Origin: Lyophyllum atratum
Taxonomy: Eukaryota > Basidiomycota > Agaricomycetes > Agaricales > Lyophyllaceae
NCBI GenBank assembly: GCA_014905825.1
Contig: JACGCN010000044.1
Coordinates: forward strand, 62,001-126,000
Direction of reading: 5' to 3'
DNA: 64,000 nucleotides
The stretch's first letter is position 1. Each line of letters begins with the position of its first letter. A program made the translations under genes and the position numbers. The notes below the pieces were generated by a model that saw only the letters and a list, made by a program, of their open reading frames with translations, made no database searches and was not told where the DNA came from. Shown here one piece after another: positions 35,825 to 48,386 of the stretch.

Positions 35825-38020
35825 TCAATTACTCATCGAATGTCCTCTACAACTTGCCCACCAATCGTGTGTCCATGAAACAGCCTTTCTCGCCATATCA
35901 GCGCCCTCCTCTCTCCTATTGTCCATTCCTATCCCCACCGAAGCATCTGCTCTTTTTCGCGCCTTGGGCGCTTTACCTCGGGCCCACGCCTCCTCAACTG
36001 CGAGGGCCCAATCTCCTGCCTCATACGACTGACGTGACAACTCCACGCCTACCCCTTCGCGATTAAGGAGAAGCCGCAAACCATGTTCTTCGATGAAAAG
36101 TGGCCGCGATACTGGACCAACGAGATAACGATCAACCTCAAGATAAGCCAAACGTGTAGAGTGCTTACCATAGACGAAAGGCGTACACGAATCGACACAT
36201 TCCGATACCGTTCCATATCCCTGATAAAGAGAAGAAGGTAGATTAGCTAAAGCTTGATACCAAGCAACGCCTATGACGACACCAAGCGGACCCTGCATTG
36301 CCAAGCCGGAAGCATCTGACTCACCAATTTGCCCAACAGGACGTCACCAACTGCAGTGAGGTCGGGCATGTACACGTCCTTCGGCGCGACATAGAATCCC
36401 TCCGGCAACCCCGTGGACTTGTCGTCCCCTTCCCACTTCGATACCCCGCACACGATCGCAATCCACGACTCATCCGGGAGCAGACGCGGATCGAAGAGGT
36501 CGCCTTCACCGTCAAGGCCCCCATTCTGGGATGACGCGACTAAGTCAAAACAGTCCTTGATACCGTCCGGCGTAGCTGGAATCGTCGCAACCACGGGGAC
36601 ACCGAACGCTGACGCGGGAGCCGCTGGCGGTGGTTTGTGCGCAGGCGGGGCCCCCGGGATCCAGATATGTGAGGGAGTCCCCAGGCGGGGTGATACTCGT
36701 AGCTCGAAGGATGTACTTGGAGTCACGGGTGTCGAAGAGGATGGTTCCGACCCGTATATCTGTGGGGGTGGGAGCCTTATCCCTGGCGGGTTGAATGGGC
36801 TGCTGGCGATAGTCGGCGAAAGACTGGGGGTAACGCTACGGCTAGGGGTCCTGCTGACCGAGCGACTTGGCGCGCGGAACACCTGCCCGCCGAAGGACAC
36901 GATGAGAATTTTCGTGCTTGCAGGGTCGTGGAGTTCTCCAGGGACGCCGATGGAGGAGAGAAGACGGGAACGGCCTGTGGAGGTGTATACTGAAGGCGCC
37001 GACGTGGGTGGGCGAACAAGGAGGGGCGCTGCAATGACGGAGCGCGAGTTGATCGGAGCAGACGAGATGTGCGAGGCTTCGAAAGGGATACTTGCGTGGA
37101 GAGGGTGATGTGAAGGCGGTCGGGAGACAAACTCTATAATAGGGGTGTGTAGTTGGTTTGACGACGCGTCAACCCAGCGTGGCGACGGGAGAGGAGGGTA
37201 TAGCGAGAATGAGGGTATGGGTATACATCCGGGGAGGAGGAAGAGGAGATCCGCGCAGCGGTAACCCTCGAATATTTGGTTCACGAGTGTGTCAACTTCT
37301 GCAGAGGGGACTGGAATATCGGGAACCAAACTGGAAAAAGCATCGTCGGACGGCGTCGGGGCCAGATGGTCTGGTGACTCAAGGTCTACCTGTAGGAGCG
37401 GTGTGGAGAGGTAGCTGTACACCGAATCGAAAGTGAAGTTGGTTATCAGTATGGATGGAATACCCGCTGCCTTGGCTGCTAGACTGAAGATACGTAGATT
37501 AGCACGATTGACACGACCGAATATATACGAATCAGGACGCACCAGCCTAGAAACGCTGCGTCACTGAGAACCGCGTGAGCCCCTATATCGTCAAGCCATC
37601 TCCGTTCCTTGTCTAAAATATCGTTCTTCCGACGAAGGAACGATTTCAATACATCTAAGCTCTTCTGTCGGTCTACGCGGTATCTAAGCGCGATTGCGAC
37701 GTGTCAGCGGTGCGCTCACAACCTGCAAAATTCATATAAAACTTCACGCACGCAAGTGGTTGTACGATTACAGGGTCGATGTCGGCATAGCGATACCGCG
37801 CTCCCAGCGCAATACTGTCCGCAAAGACGTGCTTTGGAGCTGAGGACGTGATATATACCGTGGGTCGGTCTGCGGCGGGGAGGCTTAGGAGGTGACACGT
37901 AAATGCAGATACGCGCGTTGCATGGCCGTAACCTACACGGAAATGAGCATTAAGGCAGAAATGGTATTATGTGAGCTCACCGTGTCCAGAGCAGTAGTAG
38001 GCAAAGCAGAGAGGGGGCAT
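35825..38020 (-). CDS. Glycosyltransferase-like protein related to the N-terminal part of L-arabinokinases
   Basis: ATG 38020 begins MPPLCFAYYCSGHG, then after a short intron YGHATRVSAFTCHLLSLP. The GHGYGHATR loop is the hallmark of the GT-B-fold region found at the N terminus of plant L-arabinokinase and in related glycosyltransferases. Next come PTVYITSSAPKHVFADSI, DIDPVIVQPLA, DKERRWLDDIGAHAVLSDAA and AGIPSILITNFTFDSVYSYL. A long Ser/Pro/Arg-rich insertion (about residues 290-370, with repeated SRTPSRSV) interrupts the fold before VGDVLLGKLGYGTVSECVDS and FVYVSRPLFIEEHGLRLLL, the donor-binding end. Stop at 35825. No sugar-kinase domain follows, so only the transferase-like half is present. 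Substrate unknown. Confidence 0.75.
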
Positions 38021-38333
38021 ATAAGGTCCCTCGGCGGTGGACGTCCTGGTTGGAATATCATTATCAAGCGCATCACGGTAACCAGCGCCTGGGATAGATA
38101 GAAACTTCGACTACGTCATCAGGGGCCAGTCGTTCCGCTTAATCTTGGAATTCTACGCAGCCGCCACAAAGAAACTGACAGATCGCCTGAGATCGCGTTC
38201 AGCTTGTGGGAATGGTGGGATAAATTCAAGATTGGATGACCGGCAAGAAATAGGGAAGTTCCTCCCGACAGATCAACATAAATATGATGGTACAAGTAAA
38301 ATACAATCAGAGAGATGTCAGTATCGATGCATT
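38021..38333. other. Short spacer between two minus-strand genes
   Basis: 5' flank of the glycosyltransferase-like gene and 3' flank of the paladin-like gene. No gene seen. Confidence 0.6.
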
Positions 38334-41300
38334 TCAATCCAAAGATCTCCTCTTCAACAGCTTCGTGATCTCCGTACGTTTGTGTAGCCACTCAGGAAAT
38401 GTGACCTGTGGGGTTCCTAGATCCTTCATCTCTATCAAGTAGTTCGCGAAGACGATTAGAGTGCCATAGCGGTATCTGCACACGGAGGCACCCTTTAATA
38501 AAGTAAAACCCAAGTTTCAAGGGAAGAAAGACATACAAGTAGTTCACTGTAATCCCATGTAGTTTGCGCTCCTTGCTGCTGCCCTTCTCGCACGCATCTA
38601 CTTTAAGCTTGTAGCTAAATCACAGCCAAGTCAGTCAGTGACGGGTGGCTTCGGGTGAGTGGAGAGCTACGTACTCGTAGATTGCCTTGCGCAGATTTTG
38701 CACGTCCTGCATCTGGTCAACTGCCCTATCCGTCAATCGCTTCGCGACTTTCCCGTGTGAAAGCACCCCGACGAGCTGCAAGATAGTTTTGTACTCTCCT
38801 GCATCAAATGGTCAAACCTTTCATACACTTGCAACAAGCAGTCATGCCTACCGTGCAAGTAAGCCTCCTCCTCTGAAGGACCGTCTATGGAATCATAAAT
38901 TTCTGTCGGGGATTCTTGTTGCGCCAGCGCTGCCTCCTCTCCATCCCATTGCATGGTAGATGAGATAAGGCAGGCAGTGACCATTCCCGTCGTCGTGCGT
39001 CCGCGACCCATCTGACAGTTGAAGATGAAATCTCCCGCTTGCGACAGGCCTGCCCGGACCCGCTCCAAGAGCTGCCAAAGTGCATCAGGCAGAGGAGCCT
39101 GCTCATCAGTCTTAAGTGAAAGTCAGCATCGGTGCCACCTCCATTTGAGCAGCCGGAAACATACGATAGCAATGCGGGCATAGTCGATCTAAGCAGCAGT
39201 CAGCTAGGTTCACAAGGTATGTTGAAAGGCCCCAACACTGACCCTGTATCCTTCTTTCCTGATCATCTCGATGACATCTCTCGGGGTCAGTATTTCCTCC
39301 TCCGAGACTGTCTCCCAGATGGGAACGACCGAAAAAGTACCTGGACGTTCTTCCAGTTCATCATGAAGAAGAATACGCCCATTGAAAGCTCTGAGTTCGC
39401 GAAGGACATCCTTCTTGAAGCTGTGCTCCATGCCTTCAACCACGGCTGTTGTGACTCCCGTTGCCCTAAAACCAAAATTTCAGGTGATAGTAAACAAACG
39501 GTCCCGAAAGCCACTTACTCCACGTTCTCAAGCGGCCGGCCGACAAGTCGGAGGACTTGCGGGCGTCCTGCAACGTAGATTACAGGTTCCTGGAAAGCCA
39601 TAGATTGTTACGTCGTATCGTGGGCGTTAGACACAAGGATACTTACTTCGCGTAAGGAGGTCCAAAACACCAGGTTCTTTCCCCCAGGGCCAGCATCCAC
39701 CCTTTCCAAGGCGCGCTTGAAGCTGTAAGACGCGGTAAGAGTCAAAGTAAATGTTACTACAATTGACGCAATACTGCTTACCCTTCCACCGTAGGCATTC
39801 CGCTGCACAGGTAATGAGTGCTCTGAATTCACAAATAAAATGATGGGCAGACCTTCCGCACACCATCTTCCCATCATCAAGATATTCAGGGGCAAACTTT
39901 GTACCGTCTTCTTCCTCAGAGATTTCTGACGGCTCGACAGGTCGTAGTGTCAACGGCACACGTCGGAAGTTAGGCGATCCTTCAATTCGCCTGACACCAG
40001 TGAGGTACGTGAGTCATCACTCAAAGGTGAGAAGCACGGCGGACTACGCACTCAGGCAGAGACATTTTCTGCAAATTTAAGAAGAAGTCGCTCTTGAGGA
40101 TGGTTGAGGCAGAGAGGATGCTTCCCGTGCGGTTCGCAACAACTTGAGTCACCTCGTCTGGATCAGCGACGCCTTCCTTGGGGTCTGCCCGCTCCAACGG
40201 TCTCAAAGCATCGATGCCCTCAGCGAAGAGTTCTTTCTCGAACGTCTTGATCACTATCACGACATGGGTCAACTGGATTGAACGGGTGACTGCATTATAG
40301 ACCTACCGGGTCGGCTCTTCACGTAGTTCTCTACAGTTTCGAAGGACCGCATCGTGTCAGGCTCTGTTGACTGAAGGTATGACTGAAAGATAATAAGCTC
40401 GAAGTAACGCCGAAGGTTCTGGAGCCCTGTATGCAAGTGAGAAGCTAATCGAATCTGATGGGGGGAGTGCAAACCTTTCTGTGCAAAGACGCGTTTCTGC
40501 TTTCCGTCCGTGGCTTGCTCAGCATTGGTACGCGACTCCTCGATAGCATCTCTGAGATTCAAAACGGCAGAACATTGGTCGATAGCATCGTCAACGGTGT
40601 GCTTGACTGTGGGGCCTTTCCGAATGACTCGAAGGAAGTCTACGAGAATATAAGCTAGTGCAACACAGTTTTGTATGTGGGACCTCACTATTGATGACTG
40701 CGTAAGAATGGCGAAGTTTGGTCGGGGAGCGATCCATCCCTCCCATGTTAGAGACCATCGACATGGTTCTGTTCAAGAATCGAGGAGTAGTAGTTGGGGT
40801 TTTCGATGACTGATGATGCTCAAGCCACTGCCGAATCAACAACAGGATAATCTGAGGAGAGCGAATTTAGGTCAGATATCTCTAAACAAGGTCAGCAGAA
40901 TCTACTCACTGAGGCTAGGGTACTTCTCCCGCGGCCAAGTTGACAGTTGACGACGATGGGAGTGCTGGTCGTCGTGCGTAGCATGACTTCGATGAGATCG
41001 GTAAGATCCGCGAAGTCAGGAGGCCGTTCGGCGGTCATAGGGACACGATTGTATTGCATTTCAATGCCGTTGACCCGACGCCGTGCGGCCATAGCATCCT
41101 TCAGCACAACGACATTTTCCTCTTTAACTTCTTCCCAGACTGGTACGACAGTCCCGTCAGATGTTTCAGTGTGGAGCAAAATTCTAGATATGATAAAATT
41201 AGGAAAAGGATCGGGAGGCCCCAGAGGTTGCGTACCTTCCACCGAACTCGCGTAGTTCCGCGATGACATCGTCTCTCAACCTTTCCTCTAAAACCTCCAG

Positions 41301-44300
41301 CCGAGTGGCAGAGATTCCGCCGTAGTCTAAATTAGGCCAAGCTTAGTACTTGCTGCAAGGTCCGAAAAAACAATCACACAACCTTTCATGTTCCTGAGCG
41401 AGAATCCTTCTCTCCTCAAGCAGTACGGAGCACCGTTGATGTACACGACTGGTTCCTCACGAAGAGTTATCCAGACAATGCGGGGAGCGGACGGATTCGT
41501 CTCTATGACTCGGCCAACCACTTCGTCGATTGCTTCCATCGATGGCTGGCCAAGGGCATAGATATTTGTGCCGGCTATGGACCGGAAGTTGATTGCGCCT
41601 CGCACACCATGTTCTACATGGGATGACTCGCGCAGCCATTGGTCTGATTTTAGCAGAGTACTACCAAGCGATTTAGGTCAGTGAAGGAAAAGCTAAGGCT
41701 GGGCCGACGCACCCCTGACGTAAAATAATTCCACTGCGGTTCTATATCGAAGCATTGTTGATAAGGTTGTTCGTGCTGCATGGCCTTTTTAGACCTACCT
41801 TGACTACATGATCAGCATACTCGTCACCGAAAATCTGGCCCCCTGAAATCGCGAGGTCGTTCTTCCTTCCAGGCACTAAGGCTCTATGTTCGAAGCCGGA
41901 TTTCGAAAGTGACGAAAGGTCGTTTACGGGGCTGAAGACGTTCAAGCGTGAACCATAGGATTTTCGAAGGAATTTGACTTGGCTGCCATTATCGTTAGCA
42001 CCCATAGATCATCGGAAGCCAAGGAACGCAGATGAACATACTTCCATATCTCTGTTCTAGCCTGGGAGTTTGTTGAATAAAAATATAATGGCGTTAAGGG
42101 AGTTTGGGGTTTACCTTAAGCCAATCTGAAAAGCCCTGCGAAAAGTCATCTGTAGAACTGTCGACATAACTTGCAAATGCGATCGTGAAGAAGCTAGAGG
42201 AACAGTTGAGGGACACTACGCAGCCAATCAACACCTTGCGTACTATTTTTCCATGGCTTTCACAGCCTTTTGTAGGTAGTTATCACTTTGCGCTTCTTCC
42301 AGACTAGTCAATGAATACTTGAGTCTGTAGATGAGGATATCTTCGCGCAAATTTGTTACTTGATCGGCTATGTCATTGACGAAGGTAAAATACGCGTCAT
42401 TGAGAATTTCGGAGGATACACACTGGCGTCGATAACGCGATCCACCAGCTTCTTCGATTGAAGGCCATGGTCTAAGCAGCCTAGCAGACTGAGGATGACT
42501 CCGTAGTTGCCCATACGTGCCTTTCGCAGATTTTCCAGCAAAGCAGGCTGGGACATGAGCAGCTGAATAGCGGATTGTGAATTCTTATTCTGGAGACCTG
42601 CGCCAGAGTTTGAATGACAGGTCGTCAGCAAGTAGCTGGGTGCTTACATTGCTGCAGAAGGTAAGTGAGTCTAAGGAGGGATTTGCTGAGGTCCTGTTGG
42701 GCGTTTGCTTGTTCAAGTGCCAACATAATTCGGGCTTCAGTTTGCTTGATGGAGATCAGGGCGGGAGAAGTCCGGACAATAAACAGTACTCACAGAGTTA
42801 GTTGGCTGGAGAACAAACCGATTCCTGTTATGGCTGGGAAAAATAGATAAATATAATCCACCCACCGTACTGACGCCAGAACTGCTAGCGGTGGGAGTTG
42901 AACCCAGTTGTGGTGGCTTTAATGCGTAGGGATCGGGCATACCCAGAGCGATAAGCTGCTTCCTCCTCACAAGGGTAGCCGCAACCATTGCAAACGTAGT
43001 GCGCACAGCGCCCATGCCGCATGAGAACACCAACGAGGTGCGTAGTGGGTCGGTTTCGCGGATGACTCGGACGTAGGCGTCGAGATAGTTGTCCTTTGAA
43101 GAAAATCAGAACAAACGTGCAAGTGAAGATCCGAGAATGCTTACTTCGATGGGTCGATCTGGTGAGATGGGAATCCTGCAACACAAAATATATCGATTAA
43201 GTGATGATAATTCGTTCAATTGGACATACCGGTGATACTAGCAAATGTTCAGCGAAAACCTCGAAGCTTCAAGGTAGAAATACGAACATCAACATTCCAG
43301 CCTTGGTCTTTCATATATTCCCAAAGTTCCCTGGAGGTCTTAACATTGTTGCTATCAACTGATGTCCATGTTGGTAGTATTGCACCTTCGCCACTGTCCG
43401 CACCTTTGGCCCTTTAGGTGAGATTTGACATAGAGTCAGTATTCACATACCGAGTTCATTGTGCGTTAGGATCACTCCACCATATCTAGATAAACCTTTT
43501 GATAATTTGTGCCAGTTATGAAAACTGCGAGGACTCACCTCGCGGCTTCTTGCAGAATGTCATTCTTCAATCTGGTTTCGATCGCTTCCAAATTCTCTGC
43601 CCGATCAGACAGAGATAGTGTACGTCTTGGTTCAGAAGCGTCTCGTAGTACAAATGGACGGCCGGAGATATAGACTGTATAAAGAAAAGACGTGATTAAT
43701 GACTACACGATACAAGTTGCAAGTGCAACAGAGAGGAAACCAAGGATATGAACAATAATCGGCGTTTCTGCGCTCCTATCTGTTCCGTGACAAGATGGAC
43801 GTACCAATCGGTTCTTCACGAGTTGAGAACCATACGACATGAGAAGGGTGGGTCGTTCCTGGTCGGCAACGAAGGATGGATAGGATAGCCCGGAGGCCTT
43901 GCGTACGAGGCTGAGCAGCACCAAAGACATTGAAGCCGCCTATCCGAGGTGCCCTGAAGTTGGGGGCTCCATGGACGTTAAGGTCCAGGTCAAGCGCCCG
44001 CCCTGAAATATGTTCTACATGAATTTTCGAGAGACATCAGAGGGAATAGATACCTGATGGATAGTGGTCGGTTTTCAGAATGAAACCTCTGGACAACACA
44101 CTACCCGTCCTACTCTTGACGACCGATGGTTCAGAACGCTGTAGGAGACCGGTTAGATCCATAGACATATCCGACACCGCGTCTTTGCTGCTGATGCTGC
44201 TGAGCGCGGTATCGCTCAACGTTTGAGGGCGTAACCTTGAGCCTCGGGGTATAGAAGATGAACGCTCATCAGATTGTGCCCTTGCAGCGCGTGGTATCGG

Positions 44301-44378
44301 TATGGGAGCCGAGGCAGGGCGCGCTTCATCGTGTAACATTGACGATGGGTTTGGAAGAGTTGATGATTGATGAGCCAT
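38334..44378 (-). CDS. Paladin-like protein with three tandem protein-tyrosine-phosphatase/phytase-like domains
   Basis: Large multi-exon gene. ATG 44378 (MAHQSSTLPNPSSMLHDEAR) begins a disordered N terminus, and stop is at 38334 after FPEWLHKRTEITKLLKRRS. Three CX5R phosphatase loops occur in order: CGMGAVR (about 43021-43001), CQLGRGR (about 40947-40927) and CQMGRGR (about 39017-38997). Before each loop come matching blocks (for example RAPRIGGFNVFGAAQP, ARYGGVILTHNE, NFRSIAGTNIYALGQPSMEA), so the protein is a tandem array of one domain. Paladin (PALD1) and fungal inositol-hexakisphosphate-domain proteins share this layout. All three loops keep Cys and Arg, so catalysis is possible at each. 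The natural substrate, phosphoinositide or inositol phosphate, is not shown by sequence. About 20 introns; individual borders were not all checked. Confidence 0.85.
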
Positions 44379-45775
44379 ACTTGCACGTAAGAAGGTGGCA
44401 CCAGAAGAGATTAAAGGGCTACTGTATCGATGCAAGGCTCGCAGCTTCAAGGCTAGCACGTTGAAAAGGCCAGGCCGCGACGACCTTACCATAGAAAGGT
44501 GATCGGGACGGAGCAGCCCCGGTAAAGTTGATTGCTGTTTGGCTGCAAGTTCAATTGGTGCACGTCCTTTGTAATCTTTTGCTGAACGTCTGCGATGTCG
44601 TGTGGCATACTTGGTGGGTCCTCTCCTTCATGATGAATTGCAAAAATCATTATCATCACATTAATTCAGTCGTTAAAATATACAGGTTGAACGTTGTTGA
44701 TACTTCCCATCAGACCATTTTACTGGCAAATCCCTCTGGTCGAGGCAGAATGAAGCTTTATCAACCAAATTCTCCAAGGTCTGAAGAAAGGAACGGGAGT
44801 TGAGAAACTTGGAGATGTTTGCCAGTGGAGCAACTTGTTCAGCGCTTCAGCACGGTTCAGCAGGGTTCACTGCCACCGTTCAGCACAGCCTCAGCACAGG
44901 CATTCATGGTTGTTTGGCTTTCCTTCCTCAAGTAAACAAGGCAATATAGCACGCCGCTCAGTTGACTGGAAGACGCTGGCGAGCTCTCACCTCAACCACG
45001 TCTTGCGCTGGAGAACCAATGGGGACACCGCTCAACATCGAGCACCGCAAGTGTGTAAGATCCGACCGTGCCTCGGGAATCTTTTCGAAACGCCATCAAT
45101 CTACTCGTAGCCAACCGGCCAGTGCTTTACTCGTTAAACGCCTCATGCATGATGTTGTCGTCTTACTGCTCGCAACATCTTGTCTCGAACCATGCGCTGC
45201 CAGACCATATACGGATACCATCATCGATATCAAAATAGTCCTCCTAACTCCATGCTCTGAGCAGCACATTGTGGCCTCAGTTTCTCAGTTCGAGCAAACG
45301 GCATCAAGATCGGTTCAACCTTATGGATCTACCCCACAAGTATACTTGCTCCAGCTGCTGTACTCTGGATGACTTGAACGCGCCCTTGGACTTTCTGGGA
45401 CTGGATTTTATTTCTTCGAAATACCGATGCTTCAATGGGAGACATGGGCCCATCGGCAAGCATTAGTTGGCTGGGAGACGCGGATTCGAGACACACGGGA
45501 CCTCGACCAACACTGCCTTACTGATTCTAAACCCTCGGAACGTACGCATGAACACGCAAAACCTACTGCTTGCCGAGCGAATGTACACATGCCGACGGAG
45601 AAGTTCATGAGGCCGGTGGCCCAGAGTTACAGAAGGTCATACATCTTGTGTGCATTTACACATCAGGGGTAAATACGTACGGTATGGTCTGACCGCCGAA
45701 CCGGATTAATCTTCTTGACCTCAACTATAAAGACCACTGCAAAACTCGAAAATGACCAACTCCTGAATCCTAATC
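44379..45775. other. Long intergenic region
   Basis: Divergent spacer between the paladin-like gene and the thaumatin-like gene. Several plus-strand frames of 80-136 codons exist, but none resembles a protein family or shows linked splice sites. A TATA box at 45726-45732 serves the next gene. Confidence 0.5.
45726..45732 (+). promoter_or_regulatory. TATA box of the thaumatin-like gene
   Basis: The string tataaag lies 50 bp before the start codon at 45776. Confidence 0.65.
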
Positions 45776-46567
45776 ATGGCACCTTTCATCTCTCGCGTTT
45801 TCACTGCTTTCGCTTGCCTCGCTCTGGTCGCCGTCAGCAATGCTCATCAATGTGAGAAATTACTTTCTTGGCTTCATCAGCGTCTACATTCTAACTCAAA
45901 TCGACAAAGTCAATTTCAAGAATCAGTGCGGCACCTCAGTCAAACCCGTCATCGCGAACACGAATTGTGGCTATTCACCCCGTTGCAACACTCCAGGATC
46001 TGGAGGTGTCGTAAGTGTTTGACCTCAAATTTCAGCCAACACTCCGCTGATATCTTTTCCCAACAGCCTAACCCAGCCATTTCTTACACCGGACCCCAGC
46101 CTAGGATTTTGTCTCCAGGACAGTCCCAAACCTTGACCGTCAATGCCCAGTGGAATGGGCGAGTCTTCAATCAAAACGGGAACTGTGGCGCCTCCGGAGA
46201 GAGATGCACCGTGACCGAGTTCAATCTCGACACCGGGGATTTCTACACTCCTCAGGTAAATCAATTGCCCTTCTACCACAGTTCGCGACGATTAACACGA
46301 AGCCACCAGGCCTACGACATCTCGAACATTCAGGGCTTCACTCAGTCCATCCGTATCGAAGTGAATGGATGTGACACAGTTACTTGCACCAACGTCAACT
46401 GTGGATGCAAGAGTGCCTACCCACCTGGAGTACGTCCTATTTGGCAGCCGCGGTGTCTGCACAACTGACTGATAGAATTATAGGATCTGTCGGGTTGCGG
46501 CAATGACTCTCCTGTCCGTGGTTGCAGCGCAGGTGGTCACACATTTACCATCACTTTCTGCCCATGA
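45776..46567 (+). CDS. Small secreted thaumatin/glycopeptide-like cysteine-rich protein
   Basis: Five exons in phase: 45776-45851, 45910-46010, 46067-46255, 46310-46429 and 46484-46567, 189 residues. A signal peptide (MAPFISRVFTAFACLALVAV) precedes FKNQCGTSVKPVIANTNCG, a thaumatin-like opening. Then SPGQSQTLTVNAQWNGRVF, NCGASGERCTVTEFNLDTGD, YDISNIQGFTQSIRIEVNGC and a Cys-dense end with CTNVNCGCKSAYPPG and GGHTFTITFCP. The YDISN segment and final TFTITFC strand are typical of thaumatin-like and basidiomycete glycopeptide proteins. The product is expected outside the cell, and its role is unknown. Cysteines are evenly spread and suggest disulfide bonds. Confidence 0.75.
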
Positions 46568-47157
46568 GGGCTGTCTCACGGAACTCGTTAATGGACCACG
46601 TACATACTCGAGTACAAGGCGAGGATACTGTTTCGTAATCAATGTAGTTGTGCTATAGTATTGAATGAACTATCAAAGAATGGAGGAGAGTACTTAAGAA
46701 AATTCCAAGGGAGTCCAAGGAAGGCTTGTTTGTAAAGCTTAACATTGGTTCTGTTCTGCCTTTTAAGACCTGACAACATCAATCTCGCTTGGCGACCTCC
46801 GGCAACGGTCACTAAGGACTACAAATGAAATCAAAGACGGGAATTGGATGGTATGCAAGAAATCGTGATTTGTATGATAGCAGCAGAACATGGACTGGAT
46901 GATGCGGTAAGAACTAGGATATTAAAGAGAGGTGAAAGGAAACAGATTATACCTAAATAGTGAGCCACTGGTATCGACAAGATAAACGGCGCATACAGAT
47001 ATCGAGGTATGAAATACCCGCAATGAAAGGCGATGTACGGATGTGATAAGTCTGTGTACCAATCCAATGCGTGACAAGAGGATCGTCTGCAACGAACAAT
47101 CAAGAATGTAATTGTATGAAAGCGTCTCCAGATGCATCTAAACAGTCCAAGAAGTCA
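46568..47157. other. Intergenic region between convergent genes
   Basis: 3' flanks of the thaumatin-like gene and the surface protein gene. No gene seen. Confidence 0.6.
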
Positions 47158-48386
47158 TCATCGTCCTCCATATTGATCATATGCCGCTTGGGGACCAGGC
47201 GACATCCTGCCAGTGGAATACGTTGCCTGGGGCCCGGGGGAGGCTCTGCCTGCGTAAGCTGCCTGAGGTCCCGGGGATGCCCTGCCCCCGTATGCTGCCT
47301 GGGGTCCCGGTGACCCTGTCCTTCCCATCCCGTAAGCCGCCTGAGGACCTGGGCTCTGCCTGCCAATGTCATATTCTCCACCATATGCAACATGGGGCCC
47401 AGGGCTCATTCGTCCTGCCATCTGCGTCATAGGGATGGCTTCCCCTGCCCAGTCGTCCGCGGCAGTACCATGCTCCAGGGTCCCTGGGATTGGGCCGCGA
47501 TAAGGATCATAATATCCTGATGCTGCGGTCGGGTCGTCTCGATATGGTTGGTTGGGGTTCATGTGTGGCAACGGAGGAACGGCATAAGGATCTGGACCAC
47601 CGCCACCGACATCTGGAGTAGAATAATTCGAAGACGAAGGAACTCGTGACAGGGATGCCTCGGAACCAGTGTCGAATCCCGACCGACCTGTGTTCTTGAC
47701 AGGGAGTGGGTGAGAGTCTACACCCCCGCCGTGGGTGTTGAGCTCAGGCCATTTAATGGCTTCGTCTGATAACTTACAGTTAGACGATGAAATTAGACTG
47801 AAAATTGATACGTACTGTCATCGAAGTCAGCGAAGCGCTTCCTTGTAAACTTCCATACAAGGAAAGCGATGAAAACGATAACCGCAACACCGCCGGCAAC
47901 GGAAATGCCGATAATGGAGCCAGTACCGAGGCCACTGTTGGCGTCCCCATCATCCGCTTCCTTCGTATTAGTGGGTGAAGCAGTGTCGCTGGTACTGGCA
48001 GTAGGAGTATTCGTAACAGTGAGGACGACTGTTGACCCTTCATCGTTGACGGATGTGCTCTGCGACGTCGCTGGAGGTGCCGTGGTAGGTGGTGCAGTCG
48101 GTGTGGTCGGGGTAGTTAGGGTCGTGGAGTCAGTGGGTGTGATTGGTGTAGTCGCTGAGGTATTTGACGGGAGTGGTAGCGTTGGAGTGGTCTTGCTGGT
48201 ATTTGACGCGGTATCAGACGTGACTCCCGTGCCGGTTCCAGTACCAGTTCCGGTGCCTGTAGCAGGAGGGGAGGTGGCTGGAGGAGGCGTTGAGAACAAT
48301 TGACGTTGTTGGTTAGATGCGGCCACCGAGTGGCCCATGGCGATTACGAGAAGACATGATATTAGAAGCGAATGGGTTGCCTTCAT
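47158..48386 (-). CDS. Ser/Thr-rich single-pass surface protein with cytoplasmic SPGPQAAY repeats (Mid2-like layout)
   Basis: ATG 48386 gives a signal peptide (MKATHSLLISCLLVIAMGHS). About 120 residues follow that are rich in Ser, Thr and Pro, including a Gly-Thr run, likely an O-glycosylated stalk. A single membrane helix (GSIIGISVAGGVAVIVFIAF) is followed by a basic stop-transfer (WKFTRKRFADFDD). After one intron the cytoplasmic part runs to the stop at 47158 and contains a Pro-rich segment and six near-repeats of SPGPQAAY with Gly/Arg linkers (SPGPHVAY, SPGPQAAY three times, SPGPQATY, SPGPQAAY). The layout is like yeast Mid2/Wsc wall sensors, but there is no WSC or cysteine domain, so a sensor role is only a guess. 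I do not recognise a specific gene. Confidence 0.75.
47161..47420 (-). repeat. Six-copy SPGPQAAY-type repeat inside a coding region
   Basis: The C-terminal part of the surface protein repeats SPGPQAAY every 12-17 residues, with linkers such as GGRA, AGRA and GMGRTG. Copies are similar at DNA level (cctggggcc and ctgaggtcc variants), consistent with slippage or unequal exchange. Confidence 0.8.

Noticed and set aside
36413..37108. Plus-strand frame of 231 codons over the glycosyltransferase-like gene
   Set aside because: Shadow of the disordered Ser/Pro insertion on the opposite strand.
44962..45372. 136-codon plus-strand frame upstream of the thaumatin-like gene
   Set aside because: Composition is unlike a folded protein and it lacks family resemblance or promoter signals.
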